Notes under the pieces: generated by a model
Database searches by the model: none
What the model saw: only the letters and a program-made list of their open reading frames with translations
Told to the model about the DNA's origin: nothing
Shown: positions 7,851 through 15,740 of the stretch, one piece after another
Layout of the letters: each line of letters begins with the position of its first letter
How positions within the stretch are numbered: the first letter of the stretch is position 1
NCBI GenBank assembly: GCA_005799495.1
Contig: SYGP01000035.1
Coordinates: forward strand, 1 to 64,000
Origin: Planctomycetia bacterium
GTDB taxonomy: Bacteria > Planctomycetota > Phycisphaerae > Phycisphaerales > SM1A02
Length of the DNA stretch: 64,000 bases
Direction: 5' to 3'
Translations under genes and position numbers: made by a program

Positions 7851-8836
7851 GAGTGATCGCCCGATGCCGCTGCCTCTATTGAACCTCCCGTGACCCTTTG
7901 GGACCGCCGAGCCCCGTTCTTTTTCAGGAGTGCGAGGAAGAAGCCCTCGAGAGGCGGCAGCACGCGCTGCGCGAGTGCAAGGGACGGGGGCAGTGCCCGC
8001 CCTCGCACCTCCGTCAGGGCAGGGCGGGCGTGCGGCAGGGTGAGAGGCAGCGGTTCAAGCGTGACTGCTCCCTCGGCGTGGTCCATGGCTCTTTCCACCA
8101 CCAGTTCGTTTTCGTCGACGGAGAATGTGCAAGTGGAGTAAAGGAGCAGCCCACCCGGTTTGAGGGTCTCGATGGCGGCGTTCAGGAGCGATTTCTGGAG
8201 AGACGCAAGTCGCCGCACCCTGCTCGGGGACCACGCCGCCGCCGCCGCCTCGTCCCCGGAAAGGATCCTCCCCTCGGCAGAACATGGGGCATCGACGAGT
8301 ACGCGGTCGAATACCTCCCGTTGTCCGCGCGCCCAGCGCTCGCCATGGGCCGTGATGCAGTGTGCGCGAGCGCCGAGCAGCCGAAGCAGCTCCTGCATGC
8401 GGAAGGTGCGCGTTCGGCTTGAGTCAACCGCGACCAGGGTTCCGCTGTTCTGCATCAGCGCAGCGATGTGCGAGGTCTTGCTGCCTGGGGCGGCACAGAG
8501 GTCGAGGACAGAGTGACCCGGGCGCGGGTCGAGGCACAGTGCCGCGGCGATGCTTGGCAGGGACTGCACATGAACCCGCCCTTCGCGCCATGCGGCGCAC
8601 GCCTGCACACTTCGCAGTGGGGCATCGGTCGTGAATGCAAGCGCAAGGGATGGCTCTTCCCGCAGTGGAACGCCCGCGGCTTCGAGCTCGCTGCGTGTCT
8701 CTTCGGGTGGTGCGCGAAGAGGGTTCAGCCGAAGCGACAGTCGCGCCGGGGTTGCCGTGTTTTCTGCCATGCACTCCGCCGGCACAGTTTCGAGCAACCG
8801 CTCGAGGAGGGCGGGGTGGACGGGCGGCACGGTCAT
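7847..8836 (-). CDS. RsmB/RsmF-type rRNA cytosine-C5 methyltransferase
   Basis: 329 aa SAM-dependent RNA m5C methyltransferase of the NOL1/NOP2/Sun family, probably acting on 16S rRNA. SAM-binding motif I is LDLCAAPGSKTSHIAAL; DAPCSAEGRI (motif IV) and STCTFSVDENE (motif VI) supply the two cysteines, the second being the usual nucleophile. An N-terminal block (SLRLNPLRAP) matches the family's small RNA-binding part; there is no NusB domain, so it is nearer RsmF-like than classical RsmB. ATG 8836 overlaps the TGA of the upstream methyltransferase and the TGA overlaps the sigma-factor ATG. The exact target cytosine cannot be told from sequence. Confidence 0.85.
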   Translation of the reverse strand: MTVPPVHPALLERLLETVPAECMAENTATPARLSLRLNPLRAPPEETRSELEAAGVPLREEPSLALAFTTDAPLRSVQACAAWREGRVHVQSLPSIAAALCLDPRPGHSVLDLCAAPGSKTSHIAALMQNSGTLVAVDSSRTRTFRMQELLRLLGARAHCITAHGERWARGQREVFDRVLVDAPCSAEGRILSGDEAAAAAWSPSRVRRLASLQKSLLNAAIETLKPGGLLLYSTCTFSVDENELVVERAMDHAEGAVTLEPLPLTLPHARPALTEVRGRALPPSLALAQRVLPPLEGFFLALLKKNGARRSQRVTGGSIEAAASGDHS

Positions 8837-9687
8837 GAGGCAGTCCGCGGCGCAAGCAGCGCGATGCGCATCGCGGATTCCTCGGGGTGGTGGTGAATGG
8901 GGTCGATGCCGAGGAGCCTTTCCATTTCCATCGGGTGGAAGCACCGCTCGACCGATGCGTGTGCTGTCGTGGCGAGCGCGTGGAGGTCGACTGTCGTGAG
9001 GGCGTGAGTGCCGACGATTTGACGGATCAGGGAGTGGTATTCGCGCGTTTCCTGGAGTGCGCTGTCGCAGAGCGGCGATTGGTCGCCGCTGAACTCGACA
9101 ATTGCCCGCGATGCGGGGTGCGCTGAAAGGGCGAACCGCAGAATCGACGCAAGCGCATCCTGCGTGATGTAGTAGGCAAGACCCTCGATCACCCACAGGC
9201 TCGGCGCGTCATCACGCCAACCAGCTGTGCGCAGCGCGCGGCGGCAAGCAGCGGCGTCGGTGAGATCGCAGGGAATGCACTCGATGCGCCGAGCGAGCGA
9301 AGTGTCGGCGACCTGATCGATGACGCGCCGCTTCTGCACCATGTGATCGATGTCCAGTTCGAAGGCGCGTGCTTCGGGGTGCTCCACGCACCAATCCAGC
9401 GCGAGCGGGGAGAGCCCAGCGCCTGCGCTCACGAGCTGAAGTGCGCGCGGCTGGTGCTCCGTGGCGAGCGCGTTCAGTTGCATGCGGATGAACGGCTTCC
9501 GAACGAGGATTCGGCGTTGGGCAAGCGGGAACCGGATTCGGACTGCATCTGCGAGCGCCTCGCCCGCGCGGAGGTCGAGCAGTTTCAGGAGTGCGCTGCC
9601 CTGAGGCGTGACGGCGGCATCGCTCCCCGCGATAAGCATGACCATGGCGGCGGTTGGTCCTGCCTGAAGCGGTTCGGGGCTTGCCAT
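8833..9687 (-). CDS. Leucine-carboxyl-methyltransferase-family SAM methyltransferase
   Basis: 284 aa protein of the LCM/COG3315 class of SAM-dependent O-methyltransferases. It shows the family's VSAGAGLSPLALDW SAM-binding block, an acidic strand end (FELDIDHMVQKRR), CDLTD, and the WVIEGLAYYITQDAL block that corresponds to the WVxEGLxxYL motif of the family. Members methylate carboxyl groups of small molecules or peptides; the substrate here is unknown. Start ATG 9687 gives the expected short N-terminus. First gene of a four-gene minus-strand chain (rRNA methyltransferase, ECF sigma factor, membrane partner), each joined by ATGA. The promoter probably lies in the 71-base gap to the divergent PEBP gene. 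Confidence 0.78.
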   Translation of the reverse strand: MASPEPLQAGPTAAMVMLIAGSDAAVTPQGSALLKLLDLRAGEALADAVRIRFPLAQRRILVRKPFIRMQLNALATEHQPRALQLVSAGAGLSPLALDWCVEHPEARAFELDIDHMVQKRRVIDQVADTSLARRIECIPCDLTDAAACRRALRTAGWRDDAPSLWVIEGLAYYITQDALASILRFALSAHPASRAIVEFSGDQSPLCDSALQETREYHSLIRQIVGTHALTTVDLHALATTAHASVERCFHPMEMERLLGIDPIHHHPEESAMRIALLAPRTAS

Positions 9688-9758
9688 GATGCGCAGAGTA
9701 GGAGTGGAGCGATGCCGAGTGCTTCTGGTTTCGGGCGGCGCGCGCGTAGGATGCAGAA

Positions 9759-10403
9759 ATGCGAAACTCTTGGCTTGTTCTGGTGGCGGCAGTGTTTGGA
9801 GCGTCGCTCGCGGTCGGTGCGCCTGCGGATCGCGAGCCTGCACAGGGTTCGCCGAAGCCGACGGAGGCCGCGCCAACTGCGCCAGCCGCGCCAGCCGCGC
9901 CTACCGCGCCAGCGCAGTCCCAGATGAAACTCGGGAGCGATGCGTTCAAGAGCGGTGAGGCGTTCCCCGTGAAGTTCACTGCCGATGGTGCGGGAGTTTC
10001 GCCAGCGCTGCAATGGGAGTCTGCCCCTGAGGGAGTGAAGTCATTCGCGATCGTGATGGATGATCCCGATGCGCGCGGATTCGTGCACTGGATCGTGTGG
10101 GGGATTCCAGCTTCGGCGCGGAGCCTGCCCGAGGCGATGCCGCGCGATCTTGAACTCAAGGAGCCTGCTGGCGTGCGGCAGGGGGTGACATCGTGGGGGC
10201 GGGAGCGGCCCGGCTACTGGGGATCGGCGCCGCCACCTGGGAGCGGCGTTCATCACTACACATTCACTTTGTATGCGCTGGATGTTGCTCTTGATCTCGC
10301 GCCTGGCGCGACTGCGAAGGAGTATCGCAGGGCGATCAAGGGGCATGTATTGGCTGAAGCAAGGTTGATCGGTTTGTACGAGCGGAAGGCGGCGAAGCCA
10401 TGA
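9759..10403 (+). CDS. YbhB/YbcL (PEBP-like) protein, exported
   Basis: 214 aa protein with a phosphatidylethanolamine-binding-protein fold (Raf-kinase-inhibitor-like family). Signal peptide (SWLVLVAAVFGASLAVGA) is followed by a Pro/Ala-rich linker of about 30 residues and the domain from about residue 55: MDDPDARGFVHWIVWGIP is the conserved ligand-pocket motif and PPPGSGVHHYTFTLYALD the second. Bacterial members are of uncertain function. The ATG of the next gene overlaps its TGA (ATGA). Start ATG 9759 is the one that gives a proper signal peptide. Confidence 0.85.
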   Translation: MRNSWLVLVAAVFGASLAVGAPADREPAQGSPKPTEAAPTAPAAPAAPTAPAQSQMKLGSDAFKSGEAFPVKFTADGAGVSPALQWESAPEGVKSFAIVMDDPDARGFVHWIVWGIPASARSLPEAMPRDLELKEPAGVRQGVTSWGRERPGYWGSAPPPGSGVHHYTFTLYALDVALDLAPGATAKEYRRAIKGHVLAEARLIGLYERKAAKP

Positions 10404-11101
10404 GCGCGGATGCAAGCGATGTGGTCGGCTATGTGTTCGCTGGACTGGTTGGTTTCTCCCTTGCTGCGGCGTGCGGCATGCGGATCTTTGCGCCACTGGC
10501 CATCCTGTCCGCTGCGGTCCACTTCGGGTGGATCAGTCCCGGCGACAAGTTGTCCTGGATCGGTTCGACGCCTGCGCTCGTGTGCTTCTCGCTCGCCTGC
10601 GTCATCGAAGCGCTCGGGATGATGGTTCCTTGGGTGGATCACGCTCTGGATGTGGCTGGTGCGCCCGTTGCGGCGGTCGCGGGAACGCTGGTGATGGCCA
10701 CGCAGTTGGCGAGCGCTGCGGGTGTGGATACCTCGGCGGTCCCTGCCTGGGTGACATGGGCCCTTGCCGCGGTCGTTGGGGGTGGCGTAGCAACGGGTGT
10801 GCATGCTGCAACGGGCACGATGCGCGCTGGATCCACCGCGGTGAGCGGCGGACTGCTGAACCCGTTCTTCTCTCTGGCGGAGACCGTGTCGTCGTTCGTG
10901 CTGTCTGCGTTGGCCGTGGTGCTGCCGATTGTGGCAGTGATCATCGCCTTCGTGATCGTCGTCTCTCTGTTCGTGGTTGCTGCGCTGGTCTGGCAGTGGC
11001 GCAAGCGCGCTGCGGGGCGTGCGCAAACGCAAACGGATTCGGCTGCGGGTTCGGTGGGCGCTGCGAGGGGCGAAGTTCGCGGCGCGGCGAGCGGCGGCTG
11101 A
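10400..11101 (+). CDS. DUF4126-like membrane protein
   Basis: 233 aa protein with about five or six hydrophobic helices. The N-terminal part (FSLAAACGMRIFAPL) and the AGTLVMATQLA...GGGVATGVHAATGTMRAGSTA...GGLLNPFFSLAE blocks fit the DUF4126 family, whose function is unknown. The tail after the last helix is basic and then Gly/Ala-rich. Translationally coupled to the PEBP-like gene by ATGA. It is a probable inner-membrane protein; nothing in it suggests an enzyme. Confidence 0.75.
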   Translation: MSADASDVVGYVFAGLVGFSLAAACGMRIFAPLAILSAAVHFGWISPGDKLSWIGSTPALVCFSLACVIEALGMMVPWVDHALDVAGAPVAAVAGTLVMATQLASAAGVDTSAVPAWVTWALAAVVGGGVATGVHAATGTMRAGSTAVSGGLLNPFFSLAETVSSFVLSALAVVLPIVAVIIAFVIVVSLFVVAALVWQWRKRAAGRAQTQTDSAAGSVGAARGEVRGAASGG

Positions 11102-11288
11102 GGCGCAAGAAGTTTGGTGTGATTTTTCGGATTCCCCGCGCTGCGGGATAGGTTGTGCGCCGTTGGTGCGGGGGCGTTTCCTGCACGGGTTGGCTGGCGC
11201 ATTCGGGTGCGGCGCTCGCGAACGCGGCGATGTGGTTTTGATTGCATCTGACGGCTTTGCCGCGCGAGGCGGCGGGAGGGATTCACAC

Positions 11289-12050
11289 ATGACTTGTGAC
11301 ATTTCGGGGAACTTGCAGAACGCGTTGGTGGTGCGTTTCGTCGGCGCGGTGGTCGCGCTGATGTTTGCTGTGGGTGTGCGCAGTGCGGAGGCAAGCGCGG
11401 CGGTGCAGATTGCCGCGTGGAACTTCAACGGCGCACAGGGCACGCTTGAACCGTCTGCAGGTCAGGGCACGGCCGCAACGGTCGGAGGAACATCGGGGAC
11501 ATTTTCCGCCGGCGACCCAACCGACGATGGCAGCGCGAAGCCTGCGGAAAACAAGGCGTGGAACATCGCATCCTTTGCGGCGCAAGGAAGCGGCAGCGGT
11601 GAACGCGGCGTTCGCTTTGATGTGTCGACCGTCGGGCGGGGTTCGCTTGCCGTGTCGTGGCGCGAGCGGCACAGCAACTCTTCAAGCCGCTTCGTCCAGT
11701 TTCAGTACTCGCTCGATGGAACGACATTCGTGAGCACAGGGCTTGCGAACGATGGCATCTTCGAGGCGGTCCTTGGCGGTGAAGTATGGCAGCCGCAGCG
11801 GACCGTGGACCTCTCGTCAATCACTGGTGTTGCCGACAACGCGAAGTTCGCGGTACGGATTGTGAGTGTGTTCGCACCAGGGACGAGCGGCTACGCAGCC
11901 ACGGCACCGGGAGGGAACTACTCGGCAGCTGGCACGCTGCGTTTCGATCTCGTTGCGTTCTCGGGTACTCCGGTCCCTGCACCCGCAGCGGCGGGGCTCG
12001 GTGTCGCGAGTGGAGTCCTTGCACTCAGCGGCGGTCGACGCCGCGACTGA
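11289..12050 (+). CDS. Secreted protein with PEP-CTERM-like tail
   Basis: 253 aa exported protein. A signal peptide (FVGAVVALMFAVGVRSAEASA) is followed by a beta-rich domain starting IAAWNFNGAQGTL and containing RFVQFQYSLDGTTF and a C-terminal LRFDLVAFSGT strand, a pattern seen in planctomycete extracellular beta-sandwich proteins. The end is VPAPAAAGLGVASGVLALSGGRRRD, a PEP-CTERM-like tail with a weaker Arg cluster. ATG 11289 is chosen because GGGAGGG lies 7-8 bases upstream; the open frame continues far upstream without similarity. The stop is 10 bases from that of the convergent lipoprotein gene. Function unknown. Confidence 0.75.
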   Translation: MTCDISGNLQNALVVRFVGAVVALMFAVGVRSAEASAAVQIAAWNFNGAQGTLEPSAGQGTAATVGGTSGTFSAGDPTDDGSAKPAENKAWNIASFAAQGSGSGERGVRFDVSTVGRGSLAVSWRERHSNSSSRFVQFQYSLDGTTFVSTGLANDGIFEAVLGGEVWQPQRTVDLSSITGVADNAKFAVRIVSVFAPGTSGYAATAPGGNYSAAGTLRFDLVAFSGTPVPAPAAAGLGVASGVLALSGGRRRD

Positions 12051-12060
12051 TGATCTGATT

Positions 12061-12519
12061 TCAGCGCGAGCGGGTCTGCGCTGCGGAGTTCGCACCAATG
12101 GCAGTCTTGGCGATCACCTTGGTCTGCCGAGTCTGGAGCGGCTCCGCGGCGCGTCCGCCGCGTTCGGCGAGATAGAGCACGAGGTCGACTTCGCCAGGGG
12201 CTGTCACCTCGAAGGTGAGGATCTGCGTGTCGAACTCCTGTTCCAGTGGCGACTCCTCGATGGTGTCACCGATGAGACCGATGAACGGGGGTAGTTGTCC
12301 GGTCGGGCGCCATGAACGCCCGGTTCTCGGTTGAATGGGGAGGACAAGAACGAGCGACTGCCCGACCTCCACTTTCGTTGTCGCTGGAAGTGGTTCGAAC
12401 TTCGTTTGGGGTGGCAGGTCGGTCGTGGGCTTCGACTTGCATGCGCTCAGTCCGCTGATGCAGAGGACCACCACGAACGCGAAGAGCCCGAGGGGTCGTG
12501 GTGCGGGAGTATTGAGCAT
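12061..12519 (-). CDS. Lipoprotein with chagasin (I42)-like domain
   Basis: 152 aa. A signal peptide ends in a lipobox (SGLSAC), so the mature protein should be lipid-anchored. The rest resembles the chagasin/I42 cysteine-protease-inhibitor fold: VGQSLVLVLPIQPRTGRSW corresponds to the first inhibitory loop (usually NPTTGYxW), and ILTFEVTAPGEVDLVLYLAERG...VIAK to the last strands and third loop. The key loop residues are only partly conserved (RTG instead of TTG, no RPW), so inhibitor activity is uncertain. Faces a PEP-CTERM-like gene across a 10-base gap. Confidence 0.55.
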   Translation of the reverse strand: MLNTPAPRPLGLFAFVVVLCISGLSACKSKPTTDLPPQTKFEPLPATTKVEVGQSLVLVLPIQPRTGRSWRPTGQLPPFIGLIGDTIEESPLEQEFDTQILTFEVTAPGEVDLVLYLAERGGRAAEPLQTRQTKVIAKTAIGANSAAQTRSR

Positions 12520-12609
12520 GCGCTGAGGAGAACGCTACACCTCAGGTGCGTATTGCAGCAACCTTGCAGGGCGACTTCCTGGGCAACCACTGTGCGGTCG
12601 GTTCAGTGC

Positions 12610-13659
12610 TCAGGACCATGCACTCAGCACGACTGCCAAGTCAACGCCGTCCACATTTCCGTCTTGGTTGACGTCCGCAGTCGGCAAGTCAGATCCCCAA
12701 GCTGACAGGACGATCGCCAAATCAGCGCCGTCCACGCTCCCATCGCCGTTGACATCCGCGGGGTCCGTCTGCTGGCTGCCACTTGCCGCGAGCGAGAGAT
12801 TCAGCGAAGTCGTCCCCGTCGATTCCCCGAAAGTGCCAGAAAAGAGCAGACTTGCCGTTCCACCCGTGGGAATCACCGTGGGCAGAGCCACGGGTTGATT
12901 TTCGAGAGGCGGTAAGGGTGGCAGCGGTCCGATTGGGTCGTTGCTGCTCGCCGAGACAGCGAGGGAAGCACTTGATCCCTTGACAGTCAGTGTTCCAACA
13001 AGGGCAAGCACTCCAGGCAGTGGTCCCGGATCGGCGGCTTGGCCGGCGACAGAGCCCACGATGGTGATCGTCACTGGCACCGCAACATTCACCGAGTAGG
13101 TTCCTGCAGATGTTGCCACCGCAATGCCGATCGCCTTTCCTGATTGAACGGCTGTTGCTTCGGTGATCGATCCGCTCCCGAGAGGAATGGTGATCTCTCC
13201 GACGGAGGGGAAGAGCGAGCTCGGGTTCACCGTCCGGAAGGTCGAGTAGGTGAGCAATTGTTCGAGATCGACCGTGCCGGGGATTTCGTTGAGCAGATCA
13301 AAGGTCAATCCCGACACGGAGCACGCATCACCACCGAGCAACGCGAGTGAGAACGAACCTGCAGGGTTCGTGGCGATCGACTGCGTGATGCGAATCGTGC
13401 TGGAGTACGGAATGGGCTGGTTGCCAGATCCTCCAAAGAGACCGGGCAGTGTTCGAGTGCCCGTCGGATTGGTCGCGTCGTTGTAGTTGCCGATGAGCGT
13501 TCCCGTGAGCGGCGTGTCGAGCGTGAGGATCTGCTGGACCGTGCTCTCGGGGAGCACGGTGAAGTCGAAGGTCTGCGCGCGTGCGGCGGTGGCCAAGCCC
13601 AGCGCGGTCGCGAGGGCGGCTGCGAGGGTCAGGTGGAGGCTTGGGGAGGTTCGCAACAT
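12610..13659 (-). CDS. Secreted dockerin-like repeat protein
   Basis: 349 aa exported protein, signal peptide ending AARA-QT. The body is Ser/Thr/Gly-rich and beta-predicted without a recognised domain. The last ~60 residues are two dockerin-type calcium-binding repeats, DVNGDGSVDGADLAIVLSAWG and its near copy, each an EF-hand-like loop followed by a helix ending in W-G/S. No cohesin domain is visible in the window, so these may act as surface-anchoring or stabilising tags rather than in a cellulosome. Start ATG 13659 gives the signal peptide; a weak AGG precedes it. Confidence 0.78.
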   Translation of the reverse strand: MLRTSPSLHLTLAAALATALGLATAARAQTFDFTVLPESTVQQILTLDTPLTGTLIGNYNDATNPTGTRTLPGLFGGSGNQPIPYSSTIRITQSIATNPAGSFSLALLGGDACSVSGLTFDLLNEIPGTVDLEQLLTYSTFRTVNPSSLFPSVGEITIPLGSGSITEATAVQSGKAIGIAVATSAGTYSVNVAVPVTITIVGSVAGQAADPGPLPGVLALVGTLTVKGSSASLAVSASSNDPIGPLPPLPPLENQPVALPTVIPTGGTASLLFSGTFGESTGTTSLNLSLAASGSQQTDPADVNGDGSVDGADLAIVLSAWGSDLPTADVNQDGNVDGVDLAVVLSAWS

Positions 13660-13719
13660 GCCTGAATGTAGTTCGACAGTCGCGGCGCGCAACTTCGATC
13701 GGACGGATTGACGACAACT

Positions 13720-14475
13720 TCAGAATCGTGACCGAAGAATCACGAACAGGGCGCGGATTGCATCGCGCGGGCCGATCTTTTTTCCGGCGCTTTTTCCCCG
13801 TGGCGAATAGGACACGGGAACCTCGATGACCGATACTCGCGCCGCTGCCAGCGCCGCCGCGATCTGCGGTTCAATGCCGAAGCGCTGCTCAGTGAGGCGC
13901 GGCAGGATGCTGCGCAGATCGCAGCAGCGCATCAGTTTGTAGCAGCACTCCATGTCGCTGATGCGCAGACCTGTGAGTGCGTTGCTTGCGCGCGTGAGCA
14001 TTCGGTTGGCACGGCGATGCAGTCGCGCATAGTGGCTGGCGGGAGCGTGGTTGGCATGCCAACGATTGCCAAAGACCGCGGTGCGCGGCGGCGCGGCATC
14101 CAGCGCGCCAAGAAGTGCGATGTAATCCTGAGGGTCGTACTCAAGATCCGCGTCCTGGATGATGACGGCATCTCGGTCGCCACTGGATTGGCGCAGTGCC
14201 TCGTGCATTCCCGTCTGCAGGGCGGCGCCCTTTCCTTGGTTGTGCGGATGTCGCAGCAGATGAACGTGCGCGTCCTGGGCGCTTGCAATGGACTGCGAAG
14301 CGGCTTGCGTGTGGGCATCCGATCCATCATCGATCAGAACCACCCTCATCACCCATGGTTGCGGCAGTCGGACCGCGAGCACACGCTGCACGCACGCTGC
14401 GAGCGTTGCCGCCTCGTTGAAGACAGGCATGATGACGAACAGCGTGCTCACGCTCACGCGGGCGGTATACCGCAT
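13720..14475 (-). CDS. Family 2 glycosyltransferase (polyprenyl-phosphate type)
   Basis: 251 aa GT-A glycosyltransferase resembling dolichyl/polyprenyl-phosphate hexosyltransferases. It starts FVIMPVFNEAATLAACV, has the acceptor loop NQGKGAALQTGM, the metal-binding DADLEYDP (DxD) motif, FGNRW, and RISDMECCYKLMR followed by RFGIEPQIAA and YSPRGKSAGKKIGPRDAI. No transmembrane helices follow the catalytic domain, so it would act at the inner face of the membrane, probably charging a lipid carrier with a sugar. The GKK...RDAI end matches the polyprenyl-phosphate group. The sugar donor is not predictable. Confidence 0.85.
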   Translation of the reverse strand: MRYTARVSVSTLFVIMPVFNEAATLAACVQRVLAVRLPQPWVMRVVLIDDGSDAHTQAASQSIASAQDAHVHLLRHPHNQGKGAALQTGMHEALRQSSGDRDAVIIQDADLEYDPQDYIALLGALDAAPPRTAVFGNRWHANHAPASHYARLHRRANRMLTRASNALTGLRISDMECCYKLMRCCDLRSILPRLTEQRFGIEPQIAAALAAARVSVIEVPVSYSPRGKSAGKKIGPRDAIRALFVILRSRF

Positions 14476-14522
14476 GCGAGGGGCAAACGCACCTCCGGGA
14501 TCGGAGGTAGCGTGATGCCCTG

Positions 14523-15149
14523 ATGCGCTTGCTCCTGACGGGATTTGAGCCCTTTGGCGGGAGTGATGTGAACCCCAGCGCGCGTCTCGCCGAGCATCTG
14601 GCGCACGAGCAGTGGCCCGGCATGTCAGTGGCGTTCAGGCTGCTGCCTGTCGTCACAGGAACCGAGTCAGGCTCCGCGCGTGCAGCGCTCGCGGAGTCGA
14701 TTGCCAAGGTGCGGCCCGATGTGACTGTCTGCTTCGGCGAGTCCGCGCGTGCAACGCATGTGACCTTTGAGCGCGTGGCGGTGAATCTGCGTGATGGTCC
14801 CGAAGACAATGCGGGGGTGCGCTGTGCCGATGTGCCGGTCGATGAAGGTGGGCCCGCTGCGCACTTCGTGACGCTGCCCGTGCGCCGCATGTCCGCCGCA
14901 TGTGAGGGGGAGGGAGTACCAGCCGTTCTGTCGACATCCGCGGGAACTTTCTTGTGCAATGAGGTGCTCTATGCGCTGCTCGAGGGCGCAGCGAGTGGAC
15001 GCTGGCCATTCGTGCGCGCCGCGGGGTTCATCCATGTGCCGCAGTTGCCCGAGCAGGCGCGCGTGCGCGGCGGACCCTCGATGCCGTTCGATCATGTTGT
15101 TCGCGGAGTCCGCGCGAGCGTCTTCAGCCTGCTGGTGCCGCTTGGCTGA
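14523..15149 (+). CDS. pcp: Pyroglutamyl-peptidase I
   Basis: 208 aa cysteine peptidase that removes N-terminal pyroglutamate from peptides (C15 family, usually ~215 aa). LLTGFEPFGGSDVNPS is the classic N-terminal signature. The catalytic Cys lies in STSAGTFLCNEVLY, the His in GFIHVPQLPEQ, and the Glu in the FERVAVNLRD region. Cytoplasmic, no signal peptide. ATG 14523 begins directly at the conserved block. Divergent from the glycosyltransferase with a 47-base gap. Confidence 0.9.
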   Translation: MRLLLTGFEPFGGSDVNPSARLAEHLAHEQWPGMSVAFRLLPVVTGTESGSARAALAESIAKVRPDVTVCFGESARATHVTFERVAVNLRDGPEDNAGVRCADVPVDEGGPAAHFVTLPVRRMSAACEGEGVPAVLSTSAGTFLCNEVLYALLEGAASGRWPFVRAAGFIHVPQLPEQARVRGGPSMPFDHVVRGVRASVFSLLVPLG

Positions 15150-15209
15150 TGGGGGGGGGCGAATGGACCGACTGCCTACACTGGGCGTCGTGCAAGGGTG
15201 CGGCCAACC

Positions 15210-15740
15210 ATGACGGGCAGTGACCTGAACGACCGACTTCGGCGTGTGAGGGCTCTGGTGCTCGATGTGGATGGCACGCTCACGGATGGTTCGATCCTGA
15301 TCAACGATCTTGGGCATGAGACCAAGAGGTTCGATGTCCGCGATGGACTTGGACTTGAACTCTGGCGACGCGCGGGTCTCTCGGTGGCGGTGGTGACGGG
15401 GCGACGAGGACTGGCGCTCGAGCATCGGTTGCGCGAGTTGAAGATCGCAGTCGCGCTGCACGCGGTCACGGACAAGGCTCGCGGATTTGCCGATGCAGCG
15501 GCGCAGCTCGGTGTTCCGCGGGAATCCTGCGCGTTCATGGGGGATGATCTTCCGGATCTCGCCGCGATGCGATTCGCCGCCGTGGCATGCGCTCCTGCGG
15601 ATGCGGCAGCGGAGGTGCGGGAATCGGCGCATGTCGTGACGCGCGCCCGCGGCGGATTCGGCGCGGTTCGCGAGTTCATCGAGATGATGCTGAAGGCGCA
15701 GGGAAAGTGGGACGAACTCGTGCGCGTTGGTACGAGCTAA
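15210..15740 (+). CDS. kdsC: KdsC-like Kdo-8-phosphate phosphatase
   Basis: 176 aa HAD-superfamily phosphatase (subclass C0, no cap) that dephosphorylates Kdo-8-phosphate in lipopolysaccharide core synthesis. Motif I LDVDGTLTDG, motif II VVTGRRG, Lys in VTDKARGF, motif IV FMGDDLPDLAAM, with the C-terminal GGFGAVREFIE of KdsC. ATG 15210 is used; GTG 15198 is possible. Usual length ~180 aa. Its TAA overlaps the stop of the convergent RND pump gene. With the arn genes it implies the organism makes Kdo-containing LPS; a role in another 9-carbon sugar pathway cannot be excluded. Confidence 0.85.
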   Translation: MTGSDLNDRLRRVRALVLDVDGTLTDGSILINDLGHETKRFDVRDGLGLELWRRAGLSVAVVTGRRGLALEHRLRELKIAVALHAVTDKARGFADAAAQLGVPRESCAFMGDDLPDLAAMRFAAVACAPADAAAEVRESAHVVTRARGGFGAVREFIEMMLKAQGKWDELVRVGTS

